Below are positions 1 through 11,197 of a stretch of DNA of 64,000 nucleotides, piece by piece. Position 1 is the stretch's first letter. Every line of letters starts with the position of its first letter. The DNA is from Adineta ricciae. Its lineage: Eukaryota; Rotifera; Eurotatoria; Adinetida; Adinetidae. The stretch lies in NCBI GenBank assembly GCA_905250025.1, contig CAJNOJ010000324.1, positions 44,001 to 108,000 on the forward strand, written 5' to 3'. The translations under genes and the position numbers were made by a program. Below the pieces are notes generated by a model. The model had not been told where the DNA came from, searched no databases, and saw only the letters and a list, made by a program, of their open reading frames with translations.

Positions 1-1000
1 ATGGTTTCATCGACACAACACGAGGATCGGCGTCGATCTCGAATAAAACCCGTTCTAGATTGTCCGTCGGATCGCGTTCGCCCCTGAAGAACAATGCGGT
101 TTCACGTTGTCCGGTCGTCGATAGAAACGAATTAAGAGAAATAAACTGACCGATGTTTCTCTTTAATCTATGAATTTCCTCTTTCGCCATCAGTTGACTT
201 CGGTAAATACGTGTCGAAGTTTGTAATTGATAGAGTTGCAACTGATGATACATGTCGAAAATGTATGAACGAAATAGAAACAGCATTTCGATATTCTGCA
301 CACGTAATGTTTTGTTCAGAACTTTGTGGAAAAATGAATCTCGTGTATACCACCATAGAACTTTTACCGGTGAGTAGTCATTTTGAAATTCGTAAAGTTG
401 ATTAAGTAATCGATTGTTTCCTTGATAATCGTGTCGACAAATGGATAATCAGTTCGTTTTTGTCTTGTTCATTTGGCTCTATTCGAAGAAGACAATCAAT
501 CAGTAGTTGAGAAGATATTGATCAACCATGGTTGTTCATCTTTCATTCGTTTTCAGTGATCCAATCGAATTCGAGCAACGAGCTCATTAAATTCAATATT
601 GACTGATTTGATCTAGAACAAACAAAGTGCATCATACAGCGACGAAAATTGATCGCGATTTGGTACTTTAGAAAATTTTGCAATCATTCTCTGTTGACGA
701 ACGTGTTTTGACAATAAATATAAGTTGCGTAAGTTTGCTGTAATTGATGAATACGAGACACCAGTGTAAGTATTCAATATGATTCGATCTTCTTCTGGGC
801 CGTTTCCCAATATATTCTTGGCAAGTGTCTTCATTTTGAAATGCTATAAGATGTTTGCTGATCGAACGCATGTTTTTATTCATATTTTCGCCTTCATCAC
901 AAGTGGTGCTAGTTCTATCATCGAGCCAAACAAGACTGAATGTTTCAAGATTGTCGTTAATACTATGCGATTCATTGGTTGGAGGCACTGCTTCAGCCAT
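1..1000 (-). pseudogene. Arginine ADP-ribosyltransferase (ART)-like gene, frameshifted and cut by window edge
   Basis: Read right to left, the N-terminal part starts at an ATG near 1000 and contains NLETFSLVWLDD. It shifts frame near 805 into EEDRIIL. A later block contains LLIDCLLRIEPNEQDKNELI, shifts frame again near 455, and then runs open to position 1. That last stretch holds VLWWYTRDSFFHKVLNKTLR, IYRSQLMAKEE and ISLNSFLSTT, followed by VLFEIDADPR. This order (WWYTR, YR..LM..EE, FLSTS-like) is what I know from the large bdelloid mono-ADP-ribosyltransferase family, often with TPR repeats downstream. R-S-E type catalysis (the YR and STS-like elements) is family knowledge; the catalytic Glu would lie beyond the edge. 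At least two single-base frameshifts, plus a stop before the LLIDC block, make it a probable pseudogene. Base-calling errors are the alternative. Confidence 0.72.
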
Positions 1001-1182
1001 TCTTCTTTTTCATAAAGCAACACAATTGCAAACAAACGAATTCACTAACACATCGACCACATCTTTTGCTCTGTTTGTATCAAAATACACAACTTGAATG
1101 GTTTTTTTTCATAGTCAGATGTGTATCAGTATAACAGTGTGCATCACTTGAAAACCAACGAACGTGGTAAAAACTTCAAATA

Positions 1183-1818
1183 ATGGATGTGTTCGATGAA
1201 ATTTTATCTACGATCGAACTAGATACAAATGCGTTAGTCGAAGAACCGCCGAGATTTACTCTTCCATCCTATTTATGAAGGTCCAAGTTAACGGTACACC
1301 TGATCGATTTAGGTTGTGCAATTCTTTCACTAGTTTTTATACTCGTTGCACTTATTGTCACGCTCCCAGTTTATATGATCTTTGTTGGAAGCACAAATAT
1401 CGGTAATTGTTCAATCGAAAGAAAAATTCCTATTTATCTAATTGTTACCGGACTGGTATCGATTGTTTCTTTGTTACTCTCGGTTGGAATCGTCGTAATT
1501 AAATTGAATAATACTGTAGAGATACTGGGCGTTTGCTTATTTTACCTACAACACATGCTGCATGTATTTTGGATAACTTGCATCGATTTCGGACTAACAT
1601 GGATGATCAATGTAGAGTCATCAGTGCAACATACGAATATTCTACTACCAACATACTGCGCTGAGGATGTATTCAAAGTTTTTAGAGCATCTGCACCCAT
1701 CCAGAGCGGTATCGCACTGTTACCAATCCGTTATTCTGCACTTTTCTGTGTTCTTGGTTTTCAATGTGCAGTCAGACGTGTGGTCAAGAGGATCCAACCA
1801 CCTCCTAAGGAACACTAA
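1183..1818 (+). pseudogene. TMEM272-like multi-pass membrane protein with in-frame stop
   Basis: One frame runs from ATG 1183 to the stop at 1818, interrupted only by TGA at 1276-1278. The first part reads MDVFDEILSTIELD. After the stop come a hydrophobic segment (GCAILSLVFILVALIV), then IGNCSIERKIPIYLIVTGLV, two further hydrophobic segments and a basic tail. The short loop with Cys followed by IPIYLIV.G resembles the animal TMEM272-like family, small four-TM proteins of unknown function. An in-frame ATG at 1375 could rescue a shorter 147-aa protein that lacks the first TM. No intron removes the stop without breaking the frame. Either the gene is newly inactivated or a CGA-to-TGA allele or error was sampled. 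Confidence 0.5.
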
Positions 1819-1882
1819 TACCTATCCCCCATTGGACTAAGCTAAAAATCGTGTGTACAACTTTGGTTTTTATTAAAATAGA

Positions 1883-4682
1883 TCATTTTTGGAAGAGAAA
1901 AGCAATTTTTCTCACGACTAGAGTATCGCGATAACGAGGGCGAAAACGTTGCATGCGCTTTTTGGTTTGCTTGTCTCGCTGAGCTCGATCTAGATCTTGT
2001 ATGGAGGGTTCAATATGAAACCCATATTTTAATATATCCATAATAATAACCAACATTACGACAGTTATCATTGCCATAATTGCTATGTAAACAAATGATT
2101 TAGAAAGAATCCGATGAATTTTTGTTGTACTAGCCACTATTTCGCAATGGCGACCGGAAAAACTACCGGCAAGACATTGACATTGATAATCGAGTACTAA
2201 TGGTCGGCAAACGCCATGATTGTAACAAGTGACATTGCTGCAATAATTCACTTTTGTCTTACATCGATCATCTTGCCAACCAGGTTGGCAGTAACAACTG
2301 TACGTTGTATTTGATGTTTCACTACACGTTCCTACAAATAAAACATTTTTCTTAGATTTGTTTGCAGCACAAAGAAAACAACGTACCATTGTTCCAACAC
2401 GTATCTAATCGACATAATCTTTTATCGAGTTGACATTGGTCACCGGTGAAACCATATGGGCATAAACAATAAAAATTATTTACGTTACTGTTGTTATTAT
2501 AGCAAAAACCATTGTGATAGCACGGTTGAAGATAGTCGCATGCCTTATCAGAAATGTTATAATACAAACCAATGCCCGTAGAATTCTTCCAGGTTGACTG
2601 CGAAGATTGAGCCGAGTACAATGTTGTTGTAATATCAGTTGTGAAACTTACGGCCATCGAAGTATCTAATAAAAACACATTCATTATTGACAGTATCGAT
2701 CTATTTGACCATGACTAATGAAAATACTGAATTTACTTACAACATGAATTTGTTAAGAAAATAAATTTTTGAATTCGATTGTTGTTTATATCGCTGACAA
2801 ACATATTTCCATACGTATCGAAACTAAGAGCCAATGGCCAATATAACTGATCAGCTTCTGCACCAGATATTCCGGTACATCCAACTAAGCAACGAAATCC
2901 ATATGGACCAGATCCAACAATGCGCGCATTTATTTGATCCACAATAAAAAGATAATTTTCAGCATCGAGAACAATACCTGCGGGACAGTTAAGTGAAATT
3001 GTCTGAATTGTAGATTGATTGCCTGCTACAGTCGTTCCATTTATTATACCCAATTGGAACAATTGAATTCTATCATTACCGCAGTCTGCCACATATAGAT
3101 CAAAATTGACATCCACAAATATACCCAAAGGGTAGTCGAGTGCATCTGGTGTGGCTGCAGCTGTGCCTTTCCCGGCAACAGTTGTGGATGTGGACGTATT
3201 ATCATTGAACTGACTTCGAACAACTATATTGTTATCTCTCATTGAACAATACAAGTTATTATTGACATCAACAAAGAGTCCATAGCAAGAGCTACTGGAA
3301 TGCATCCTAGTGCTCCACGCATTTGTGTCTGCGCTGTATTTTCTCACTTGGCTGCCATATAAATCACTGCTACTATAAATATCGCCGTTAGATGTAACGA
3401 ATATGGAATACATAAGCGATAGATTGCCCACAAATACGTTCGTCACATTTACGCTATTATAAAGCCACATAAAAATGATGCCATTATTTAAATTAGCAGA
3501 ATACACGCTATTGTTTGTATTAACAAAAACAGCGTGAGGTTGCGAGCCAACTATAGTATTTGTTGCAAAAGTCGTTGCATTTGGATTCCATTTTGCTTTT
3601 GCACAAAACTTTGGTTGATTGTATGAAACGACTGTATAAATACATAAAAAAAATTATTTGATGTATCTTAATAGTCAACGTACCACACGAATTTGTAATT
3701 AAGAAAAATTTTTGTATACGATTATTATCTTTGTCGTTGACTATTAGATTCCCGTAACTATCGAATGCAAAGCTGAATGGGTACTGAAGTTGATTTGGTC
3801 CTGAACCAGGTGTTCCTGAACATCCAATGATGCATCGAAAAACATGAAATATATACTGAAGAATTCGGTGGTTATCCAGATCAACAATGAACATACATCC
3901 ATCGGCATCGAGAAGAACATCAGTTGGTCTCGATAGTGTTATTGATCCCGCTCCGGTTATGCTGGTTCCATTCAACTGATTTGGATAGAAATATTGAATC
4001 CTATCGTTTCCATAATCAGCTACGTATAGATTAAACTTATTGTCAACAAATATTCCATTGGGATAAGATAGTAGAGAAGGTTCTGATCCATTAGTACCAT
4101 TACCAGCAGCAGTAACCACTGTATTTGTATGATTTTTCAGGGACATCTTAACGACTTTGTGTTCGGTATCGTAAGCACAATAAAGTGTATCGTTTGTGTC
4201 AATGAAGAGACTTGAACATTCACTAGTTGTATTCATAGCAATGACACCGCTCGTTGCATTCAATGCCCATTTCTCTACCCGATGAGTGATACCACCATTT
4301 GCAATGTAAATATCTCCGTCACTCGTAACAAAAATACCAGATGGATGAAATAAACCAGTCGATATGTTCCGAGTAGCGACATTACTTCCTTCGGGCACAA
4401 CCATTGTTCGATTGAGATTTTTAGACGTTACATAGAGAGTACTGTTATTATCTACGAAGATTCTTGTAGGTTTTACGCCTACAAGAGTAGAAGTTGCAAT
4501 GGTTGTACCATTTGGATCCCAAGCAGCGCAGAAAGAAAATTCCAATTGATTGTAGGATAGTTTTGCAACTATACAGCAACATATAATAGGAACTCTTGTT
4601 AGTAAAGGACAAATCTACCTGTCGTTTGTTCAAATATTAACTGAACAATGAATCCTATGATCAAACTGGGAATCAGATTCAT
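1883..4682 (-). CDS. NHL-propeller/EGF single-pass membrane protein (855 aa, five exons)
   Basis: Exons (transcription order): 4682-4619, 4568-3684, 3631-2741, 2665-2387, 2331-1883. All introns are GT-AG (50-75 bp) and the exon sum is 2568 nt, an exact multiple of three. The protein has a signal peptide (MNLIPSLIIGFIVQLIF). Two NHL-type beta-propeller sets follow, one per large exon, with units such as NLYVADYGNDRIQYF and NMFVSDINNNRIQKF, each set ending at TNSC. Then come EGF-like repeats (CDYLQPCYHNGFC; CSNVTCYNHGVC), one TM (IAIMAMITVVMLVIIM) and a basic tail. This predicts a cell-surface adhesion or recognition protein. Many NxS/T sites fit an extracellular location. The two exon-encoded propellers look like an internal duplication. 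Ligand unknown. Confidence 0.85.
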
Positions 4683-6179
4683 GTATTCTTGCGTTGGGTG
4701 AAACTTCGAAAGAAAATAATGCTGATAATAAATGTAAAAAATTTGTTTTCTCTGTCAATTCAAATCAGTTCTTTTCTACTAAAATCTTCATTGTCAGCAT
4801 AAAAAGATAAACAACGAGAAAAAAGTGTTCTGCACTTGTAAAAACTTACATATCCTTTGACACGATCGTTTTTATTTGTTTAAACTTCATGCACGAAGAA
4901 ATCATTTATTGCCGAAGGTAAACTAACACCTTCCGGAGAATGAAGAGTGCAAGTTTTACCAAAGAGAAGAGCAAAGGTTTTGCCCGATGTATCATCGTCA
5001 CCTTACCGATTGTAATTGTGGGCACACTTATTCATGAACCACTTCATCGTCAAATATTCACGCACCAGATATCTAATCAAAATTCAAGCAACGAAAACCT
5101 GAACATTGGAAAAAGGCTGGCGCAAGAAAGCAACACTTGGTGTATAACCGCTTATACCCAACCAATTCAAGATTACAATACGGCCATCTTATCGACAACA
5201 TCTTCGCGACCAACGGAATGAACATATACCACTCGTCATCAGTCCCGCAATTTTAGTTGTTTTATCGACACCATGTCTGATCATATCTTTGCTATCGGAA
5301 TGCATAAACATGACTCGTCATACATGGTTGTATGCTTGCAATTATTTTATTTCATTTACACCCTCGATACTTATCCTCGTTGTATTTGTTATATCTTCAA
5401 ACTCTTATTGGAAAACTTTCAAAGAATCATTTTTTTCGCATTTGTAGAAGGCAGTAATTATAGAATAAGTCATTAATTGTTCTTTCCTTTCGTAACCTAT
5501 TTGAAATACGATACAATAAATTGTATTCGCTCTTTTCCCGGCCCAAAAACTGAGTAATACTATACATTCTGTATTCGGGGTGATGTGCTTCACCTTTAAA
5601 GTATTTAGCTCCCTTATAAGTATACGTTTAGCAAATACTACCTGTTTGTTTATCAATACGACAGAGAAAGTTCTACCTATCAGTTCTAATGTATTGACAA
5701 CGACTATTTTTTTTCTTTTGTAATGTGTGACGTAAATCAAATGGATCTTTACCGTTTAGTCAAAAATTTTTAGTTTCAATCGTTGACTTTTGGTTAACTG
5801 TATACTACAATGATATCGATGTTTCTCGGTGATATTCTCACATGAGTAGAAAAAACAAACAGTATGGTTGGTGAGTGTTGAAAACGAATGAAATTGCATC
5901 TAGGTCTGTCAATCTGTACGTTCGTTCGTTATTTTTGTCATACATTACTTATGAAAAAGAAGCATTTCAAATAGTTAGCGTTGTAATAACAATTCCTACT
6001 GATACACTGTGATGCCTATAAACTAGATCGTTCGGCAGTTGTTCAGATAAAACTCGTCATTTTTACATGGATCTGATGTAAAGTTGCACCTTATCTGACG
6101 ATAAGAAAATAAATTAATGCAAAAACAAAAATTTTTTCACCTTTTCTTTGCTATGCGTTTCGTTCAATCAACCCAAATT
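4683..6179. other. Intergenic stretch, no convincing gene
   Basis: Upstream of the NHL/EGF gene. It contains small open frames only, the best being 4940-5221 (+, 93 aa, one hydrophobic stretch, no recognised family). The composition is AT-rich. No TATA-like promoter, repeat or RNA gene could be assigned with confidence. Confidence 0.4.
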
Positions 6180-7275
6180 TAGTTTATGTGCAATGTGGGC
6201 TGCGAATGCTACGATATTCGTCAATGCAAGTGTGATTGATCTAGCGAACGACTAATACCCTATCCTTAACAAGTCACTCCCAGCAGATTCAATAAATCCA
6301 TGCAGTATATTTGTGACGCACAACAATGTTACCTATGTTGATCGATGCATACTGAATATTACATACAGTGGCAAGTTTCCGAGCAATAGGCGCTGTTATC
6401 TCACTGAATTGACCAACAAGTGTGATTCCCGACAGTAGAAATTATCGAATTATACGTTCGATGGCGAATGGATTTGAATGTTTATTTGGGTGTTCAGGCA
6501 GCAGTGGAATATCAATGGACCAATTGAACACACTGTTGACAATGGCTTTTGATAAACATGACAATATGTGTGTCACTGATTTCAATAATCAGCGCGTTCA
6601 AGTGTTTAATCTCATTCGAAATTCATACAGTAAGTATATAGATTAGTACATACTACTTTTTAAAACTAATGTGCAGTACAAACAATCGGAGAATCAAATC
6701 TTGTCATTCCTAATGGACGGCTGATATTATAGTGGTGGAATGACACAAACTTATTAGAATAACAGTCTCAACAATCAGATCTTACTGACGTCAGAGTCAT
6801 GGTAGATAACGATTATTAAGTGAATTTTATCTTATAATATGGATATTCTTCTATAGTGATCGTGGACAATGTCATTTAGATGGTCACGATACAACGAATT
6901 TCTTCATCGTGGCAATATGTAAATAGGACGCCAACAATTGATCCCAGTTACATTGATAATCAGAATGTTTACTATAATTGTTGCGCATGACTTCGTGGAT
7001 ATGTTAATCAAAATGACAATGCTCGGACTGATTTGACATTCATCAGCCAAGCGCAAATACACAAGTAGGGTCAATTATCACTCTTGAATCAACCTTGACT
7101 GCGGATCGCGATGATATAACGTCACTAGTTTTCCGTCAAGTAAGTGGTGTCGCTCCTGTTTGCTTAATAAAAGTCATCCTAAATAATGGGATCGGATAAT
7201 GTAGTGATGGAGCTGTTGATAACATTCAGTTACACTTCAATCAATAATTTAATAATGAGTACATACTTTGTATTA
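6180..7275 (+). pseudogene. Degraded NHL-repeat gene relic
   Basis: The readable core at 6422-6645 contains FECLFGCSGSSG and DNMCVTDFNNQRVQVFN, and ends in a TNSC-like residue set followed by gtaagt. This matches the splice position at the ends of the propeller exons of the intact NHL gene at 1883-4682. Upstream and downstream the frame is broken by stops. At 7060-7240 a frame reading SIITLESTLTADRDDITSLVF and then DGAVDNIQLHFNQ looks like the C-terminal extracellular domain seen in related bdelloid proteins. I infer a dead paralogue in opposite orientation to the intact gene. Confidence 0.55.
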
Positions 7276-10081
7276 GAGATGTGTAGAATAAACGTGTTTG
7301 CATTCTAATGCTACACCCTCTTATCCTACAGCTCGTTTACTCTAAGTTTTTTCTACCCGGCAAATCTCTCGCACGTATGTATTTGTGTCTACCTGCTGTA
7401 CTGCAATAAATAAAAGTCAGGATCAAAGACTGAACCAGGTCGTAACTGGTTTAAAATATATAAGTACTTTTTGAACGAAAATATCTTTTTAATTTGGTAA
7501 GAAATAGTCCCTAAGACAGTAAGTTAAAGGTTCTGTAATAACGAGCATGGAAAGAAAAGATTCAAGTGATGATGACTGACTCCGATAAGAGAAAGAAATT
7601 TAATTCTATTTCATTTAGCTGAGAATTCAGCAAGATTCTCTCAACGAGCAGCATTAGAAAAACAACTATTCTATGTGGCAGCTCTCGAAAGTATTCGTGG
7701 GAAGTTCTGTAACAATCATAGGAATAGAATTGACTATGATGAAATAAATTTATAATAGCAACAACTGTTGTAAAATAGTCAATGTTGATAAATACTTCAT
7801 TTAATTCACACCCTCAAGAATTTTAAACGACGCTATATGAAGTTTTTCACTTATTAACAAAAATCTTAATTGTCTATCTGCATGGCATGGTTTTTGTCTA
7901 CAATACACGAAGGAAAGAGTTATTTAATGTCATTGACAAAACATTTTTATTGCAAAAGGACTTTAAAAAATAGAATAATACTTTCTTGATACTATATTCA
8001 TTTTTTTCAGGTTTTAATCCTTATAAGTAATATACGAACAAACTTACGTCATGAATTCTAGAAAGAACAAAATATGTGTTTGTAACGTAAGATGCGAAAG
8101 GCAACTTTATTCAAATAGTGTTTTTCCTATCACTTTAGACTATTTTGAATCCTTCGAATCAAGGAGACATGATAACAGTCAGACCAGAAACATCGTAGGT
8201 ATCTTCCTGAAAAACTATAATCACGAGATTGTGATTAGATGAAACTGACATACGATTAGTAAATAACAAAATAAATGTTACATTTGTTTAGATTTGGATC
8301 GAATAAGAAAAGCTCATTATCCAAATTTTAATCACTTTGCTTGCAGATATCATGCTAATACTGGGGGTACCACGATTCCGTTGAGCATGATTAGAAAGAA
8401 GAAAGGTGGTTCATCAATGAAAATAACAAGAACAGCAAACAAAAATCATCCAATACAGTAAGACCCTTCAAATTTCGATGAATGCACAATTTCATAAAAG
8501 AATTTGATCTCGTTTTGAACTTCTTCGAAAACGAAAACTTAATGTAGATAAAGAAATTAGTTTACTCTTGCTTTGCATCTTATCAGTCACTAATGAATTC
8601 ATTGGAATTTTAATTAAGAACATTCACTAAATAAAGAGAATAAATGTAACAACGTGAAGGAGTACATACGTATACAAACTCAAAAGACGAGTTTAAAATT
8701 TGTATGTCTAGAACACGGATATGCGGGTCAGAGTGCGACAGTCGACAACGTTGGAAACTGAAAACTGGTGTGTCTGAGCTGAAGCGTAACCAATGAGAAT
8801 CGATTTCCAATAGCTTGCCAGTATAAAAGTGGTTTCTGTCGGGAAGTAAAGTGATTGTTTAGTTATCCGATAAAGTCCTTGAACTCCTTTCTTCAAGAAC
8901 ACAACCAAATGATTGTGGCTTTGATCCAGTGAAGATTGTGTATCCATCGTTCCATGCGCCGCAAGATCTCTCGTATGAGGCAAAAAATCGTGCATCTGAC
9001 TTACTCCATGTTTTTATGTGATAGTTAAAACTTTCGAAATATTAAAAATTACTTACTAAACCAGACAATTTATTACAATCTTCGAAATCTCTAGACGCAT
9101 TCAGTGTGACTAAAGCAAGTGAGTTTTAAATGATATTGAGAAGAAATTCTTGAAGTTTATCGTAACGTCTTCCATATTTATATTTTAATTCAAGACGTAA
9201 TTTTTCCAGATGTTTTGCAGAAAAGAAAATTTATTGATAAATTTGTTTCTGTTAAATTCAGCATTTGCGTGAAGAGTATCGATAAATCACTGTTGAAGGA
9301 GTGATACGTTATAACGATGAGATGATCAATAACTAAAAAGTTGAAGATATTTAAAATAGAGTGACAGCATTTTCAATGAATATCTTCAAGTGAAAAAACG
9401 ACGGTGACGATAGCGTGCGATGCGCTGACAAATTCGTGGAACTCACTACTTTGGAAAAAGTGACCAATAAATGGCAAGTATGGTTTGTCCAAGTAGGAGA
9501 AGTCAAATTTGATTTGTATAAGCAGCGAAAGATAGTCGAAACTATTTTAATAAATAAGAGCTTCCAAAACCGTCATTTTCAAAGTTTTTAAGTGCTAACA
9601 TGAAGAATTGTAGACAGACGCTGCAAGATATACACACAAGGAAAAGAAATGATTTTCCAGTCGAAATATTTCTAGTTCTTGAAGAAGTTACACTGAGGAA
9701 TAAAATAAGACTAAACAAATGTTCGAAGAAAGACTTTGCTACTCTCTATTGTCACCATGAGAATGTAATTTCTTTCGCGCAGAAACGTAAAAAATGAAAA
9801 TGATATATGTTATTGCACAATGTTGTACAATTCTCTTTTCATTCGTCCGTGTTCTCCACTTGCCTTTTATTTTATGTTGTTGTTTTTTTTCGTTGATTCG
9901 CTCGAGCTGCAAACTTTAAGAATGCGAATCAGATATTTCACACTTTCCGGAATGAAGACAACGGTTGTCGCTCTGCAATGCTCTAAGTATACATACTAAA
10001 AATACCATCCGTGTGTCACATATCAGTATTTTGCTCTCGATTTTTGCATTCTTATATTATAAAATTTAAAAAAATCGCTTT
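7276..10081. other. Long gene-poor interval
   Basis: About 2.8 kb without a gene I can support. The open frames at 8051-8242 (+), 8708-8995 (-) and 9600-9797 (+) are short, have no recognisable motif and no splice-consistent partners. A possible exon at 8292-8458 follows an AG acceptor and reads HYPNFNHFACRYHANTGG, but no convincing upstream exon was found. The rest is AT-rich. Confidence 0.4.
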
Positions 10082-10907
10082 TTAATCATTTGAATATGAC
10101 GGTCGATCACAAGTGCACATTTTGGGAAAATATCCTGCTAAACAAACGCCTTCATAGTTATAATTACAAGCTTTCGACGGCGATACACCCGGACGAGTAC
10201 GTATCAACAGTTGACGGGCAGCCTCTTTAGCTTTTTCATCGTCCTGAAATACGTCAAGCAATATTATAGATATAGTTCACATGTCTGTAACTGATTACTT
10301 TATATTTCAAATACAGTTGCATCGATGCTTTCGCATCTTGAGTAGCCAAATGTCCATTTGAAGCGTTTAAATTAACATGTAATAATGTCAATGCTTCATG
10401 TGCTAATGAAGAGAAACTATAAATGGACAAAGCGCGCAATGTAATTTTCTGTATGTCTAACTTACTTGATGCTGCCAAAACGTGGATTATATGCTTTGAA
10501 CCAATCGCTAAGATCGATAACATCGGAATAATGTGTGCCCTTTTGTAGTTGTAACCATTTAATATCGTTTTTTGGACTTTGTCCGACAATGATTGTCATC
10601 GGACAGAAAAAAGAATATATCTATGTAAGATAAAAGTTGATTTCATACTAGAGAAATTATTCATAGCTACTTTTTGTAAAACTTCGTCGAGCGGCGGTGC
10701 TTGTTCGAGATCTTTGATTCTTAAGCCTGTAAATGGATATAGATCACTTACAACTTTTTCTATTGGTTTAATCAATGACGAATAAATTATTTCACAACGA
10801 TCGTTGACAATCGCTACGCTGCATGGAGATCGATCTTCATGTGTGTAACCCGTTGCGACACATTCGACATCAATTGCAAGAATATGGTGATTATTTGAAG
10901 TAGCCAT
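10082..10907 (-). CDS. DEDDh-family 3'-5' exonuclease (RNA exonuclease type, 223 aa)
   Basis: Exons 10907-10671, 10620-10466, 10416-10299 and 10243-10082 have GT-AG introns of about 50 bp, and the phases sum to 224 codons. Three exonuclease motifs are visible: ExoI HILAIDVECVATG (Asp/Glu metal ligands), ExoII VGQSPKNDIKWL, and ExoIII GHLATQDAKASMQLY (the H...D pair of DEDDh enzymes). The C-terminus has a Cys-rich stretch (CNYNYEGVCLAGYFPKMCTC) that could be a zinc-binding tail. Expected activity is metal-dependent 3'-5' hydrolysis of RNA or DNA, as in REX4/ISG20 relatives; the substrate is not inferable. The start was chosen at the ATG directly before the ExoI domain because no upstream ATG is in frame. 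Confidence 0.82.
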
Positions 10908-11197
10908 CTGGAATTCACAACATGGATTTCTATGACTTGCGGACTGCAATAGAATCTTTCATCAACTGCGTTATATAATAAGGTCACTGTGTATTTCCCT
11001 GTTAATACTGTGTAAATTTAATCGATAATACGAGTAGTGTTGACAAAATGTGTCTTACAGGTGAAATTTTCGACTGCTCTGTTTTGTCGAAAAAATAGAG
11101 ATATAGAAAAATGACACAATAGATGTCTTTGCAAGTCGCTCCCCTATTTATTTATTATTCGATTCGGTAATAGTTCGTAAATATGACACACTTCATA

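Noticed and set aside
5405..5740. 111-residue open frame on the minus strand
   Set aside because: No recognisable motif, no splice partners, AT-rich composition; chance frame is likely.
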